A DNA stretch of 5,766 nt. Source: HRBIN12 sp964640965 (GTDB taxonomy: Bacteria; Actinomycetota; UBA4738; HRBIN12). A program made the translations under genes and the position numbers. Where the stretch lies: positions 1 through 5,766 of the forward strand of contig CAZXJB010000129.1 of NCBI GenBank assembly GCA_964640965.1. The letters are read 5' to 3'. Positions 5,126 to 5,766 of this stretch are shown here, piece by piece (position 1 is the first letter of the stretch; every line of letters begins with the position of its first letter). The notes beneath the pieces were generated by a model. That model saw only the letters and a program-made list of their open reading frames with translations, did not search any database and was not told where the DNA came from.

Positions 5126-5766
5126 GTGCGCGCGATCAGGCCCGGCGACCGCGGGGAGGCGGTCCGCGACGTCCAGCACCGCCTGACCGAGCTCGGCCAC
5201 CGCATCGACCCGGCCGAGCTCGACGGCCGCTTCGGCCCCTCGACCGAGCGGGCCGTCCGCGAGTTCCAGCGCGGCCGGCGCCTGCCCGAGGACGGGATCG
5301 TCGGTCCCGACACCTGGGGTCAGCTCGTCGAGGCCGGGTACCGCCTCGGCGACCGCACCCTGTACCTGCGCTCGCCCGCGTTCCGCGGCGACGACGTCCG
5401 CGAGCTCCAGCGCATGTTGAACGCCCTCGGGTTCGACGCGGGCAAGGAGGACGGCATCTTCGGCCACCGCACCCTGCACGCCGTGATGGAGTTCCAGCGC
5501 AACGTCGGGGCGAGGCCCGACGGGATCGTCGGCCTGGACGCCGTCCGCATGCTCCAGCGGATGCGCCCGCCCGTGGGCGGGCCGGGCGCCTCGGTCGTGC
5601 GCGAGGCCGAGGCGGTCCGCTCGATGGGCCGGGAGCTGGCCGGCTCCCTCGTCGCCATCGATCCCGGCGAGGCCGAGGAGGACCTCGGCCCGCTCGCGCA
5701 GGAGCTCGCCGCCGCCCTCGCCGCCCGCGGCGCCGAGCCGACCCTCCTGCGGGGCCCCGACGCGAG
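5126..5766 (+). CDS. cwlM: CwlM-like protein: two peptidoglycan-binding domains and a degenerate amidase domain (runs off the right edge)
   Basis: The first 213 residues are in the window. Two PG_binding_1 units stand in tandem: residues 5-69 (GEAVRDVQHRL, DGRFGPSTERAVREFQ, DGIVGPDTWGQL) and 80-145 (GDDVRELQRMLNALGF, DGIFGHRTLHAVMEFQ, DGIVGLDAVRML). After a short linker comes the start of an Amidase_3-like domain, VAIDPGEAEEDLG at 176-188. The zinc-binding His of the usual DPGH is Glu182, and the loop carrying the next ligand seems missing. There is no signal peptide, so it should be cytosolic. Gene order trxB-trxA-cwlM is that of mycobacteria, where CwlM is a cytosolic PknB substrate that stimulates MurA. 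The GTG at 5126 is chosen because the first domain begins at once; no Shine-Dalgarno is seen, and TGCCAGTCT just upstream might be a weak extended -10 of a leaderless gene. An active amidase is less likely. Confidence 0.8.
   Translation, partial: MRAIRPGDRGEAVRDVQHRLTELGHRIDPAELDGRFGPSTERAVREFQRGRRLPEDGIVGPDTWGQLVEAGYRLGDRTLYLRSPAFRGDDVRELQRMLNALGFDAGKEDGIFGHRTLHAVMEFQRNVGARPDGIVGLDAVRMLQRMRPPVGGPGASVVREAEAVRSMGRELAGSLVAIDPGEAEEDLGPLAQELAAALAARGAEPTLLRGPDA

Overview
The window is a piece of a very GC-rich chromosome (by eye about three quarters G+C), with Arg-rich, Lys-poor proteins and strong G/C bias at third codon positions. Gene content and order point to an actinobacterium: a thioredoxin reductase - thioredoxin - CwlM-like run, known from mycobacteria and streptomycetes near the replication origin, sits beside a menaquinone biosynthesis cluster. 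MenB is the bicarbonate-type (QTGP) version rather than the mycobacterial QTDA version, so a lineage outside the mycobacteria is likely, perhaps a deep-branching one. That placement is inference.

Layout. Minus strand, read right to left: menB (2413-1571), menA (1566-655) and the first ~219 residues of menD (658 to beyond position 1). These are packed with a 4-base gap (menB/menA) and an ATGA overlap (menA/menD), so they look like one operon. A 47-base spacer (2414-2460) separates menB from the divergent menE (2461-3651, plus strand). Then, all on the plus strand, come trxB (3746-4678), trxA (4752-5078) and the start of a CwlM-like gene (5126 to beyond the window end). No stretch longer than 100 bases lacks a gene. 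I saw no tRNA, rRNA, CRISPR or mobile element.

How the genes work together. MenD makes SEPHCHC early in the menaquinone pathway. MenE activates o-succinylbenzoate to its CoA ester, MenB closes the naphthoquinone ring, and MenA adds the prenyl tail in the membrane. MenF, MenC, MenH and the final methyltransferase are not in the window. TrxB passes electrons from NADPH to TrxA, the general cytosolic disulfide reductase. The last gene resembles CwlM, in mycobacteria a cytosolic activator of the peptidoglycan precursor enzyme MurA.

Most noteworthy points: a symmetric TAGCCTA element in the menB-menE spacer that can act as a -10 box on both strands, with menE apparently leaderless; a CwlM-like protein whose amidase domain has lost the zinc-binding His of the DPGH motif and apparently the following ligand-bearing loop; a thioredoxin with WCVPCH instead of WCGPCK; and strong GC hairpins in the two spacers around trxA. 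I found no clearly new system; the window is mostly recognisable housekeeping genes.
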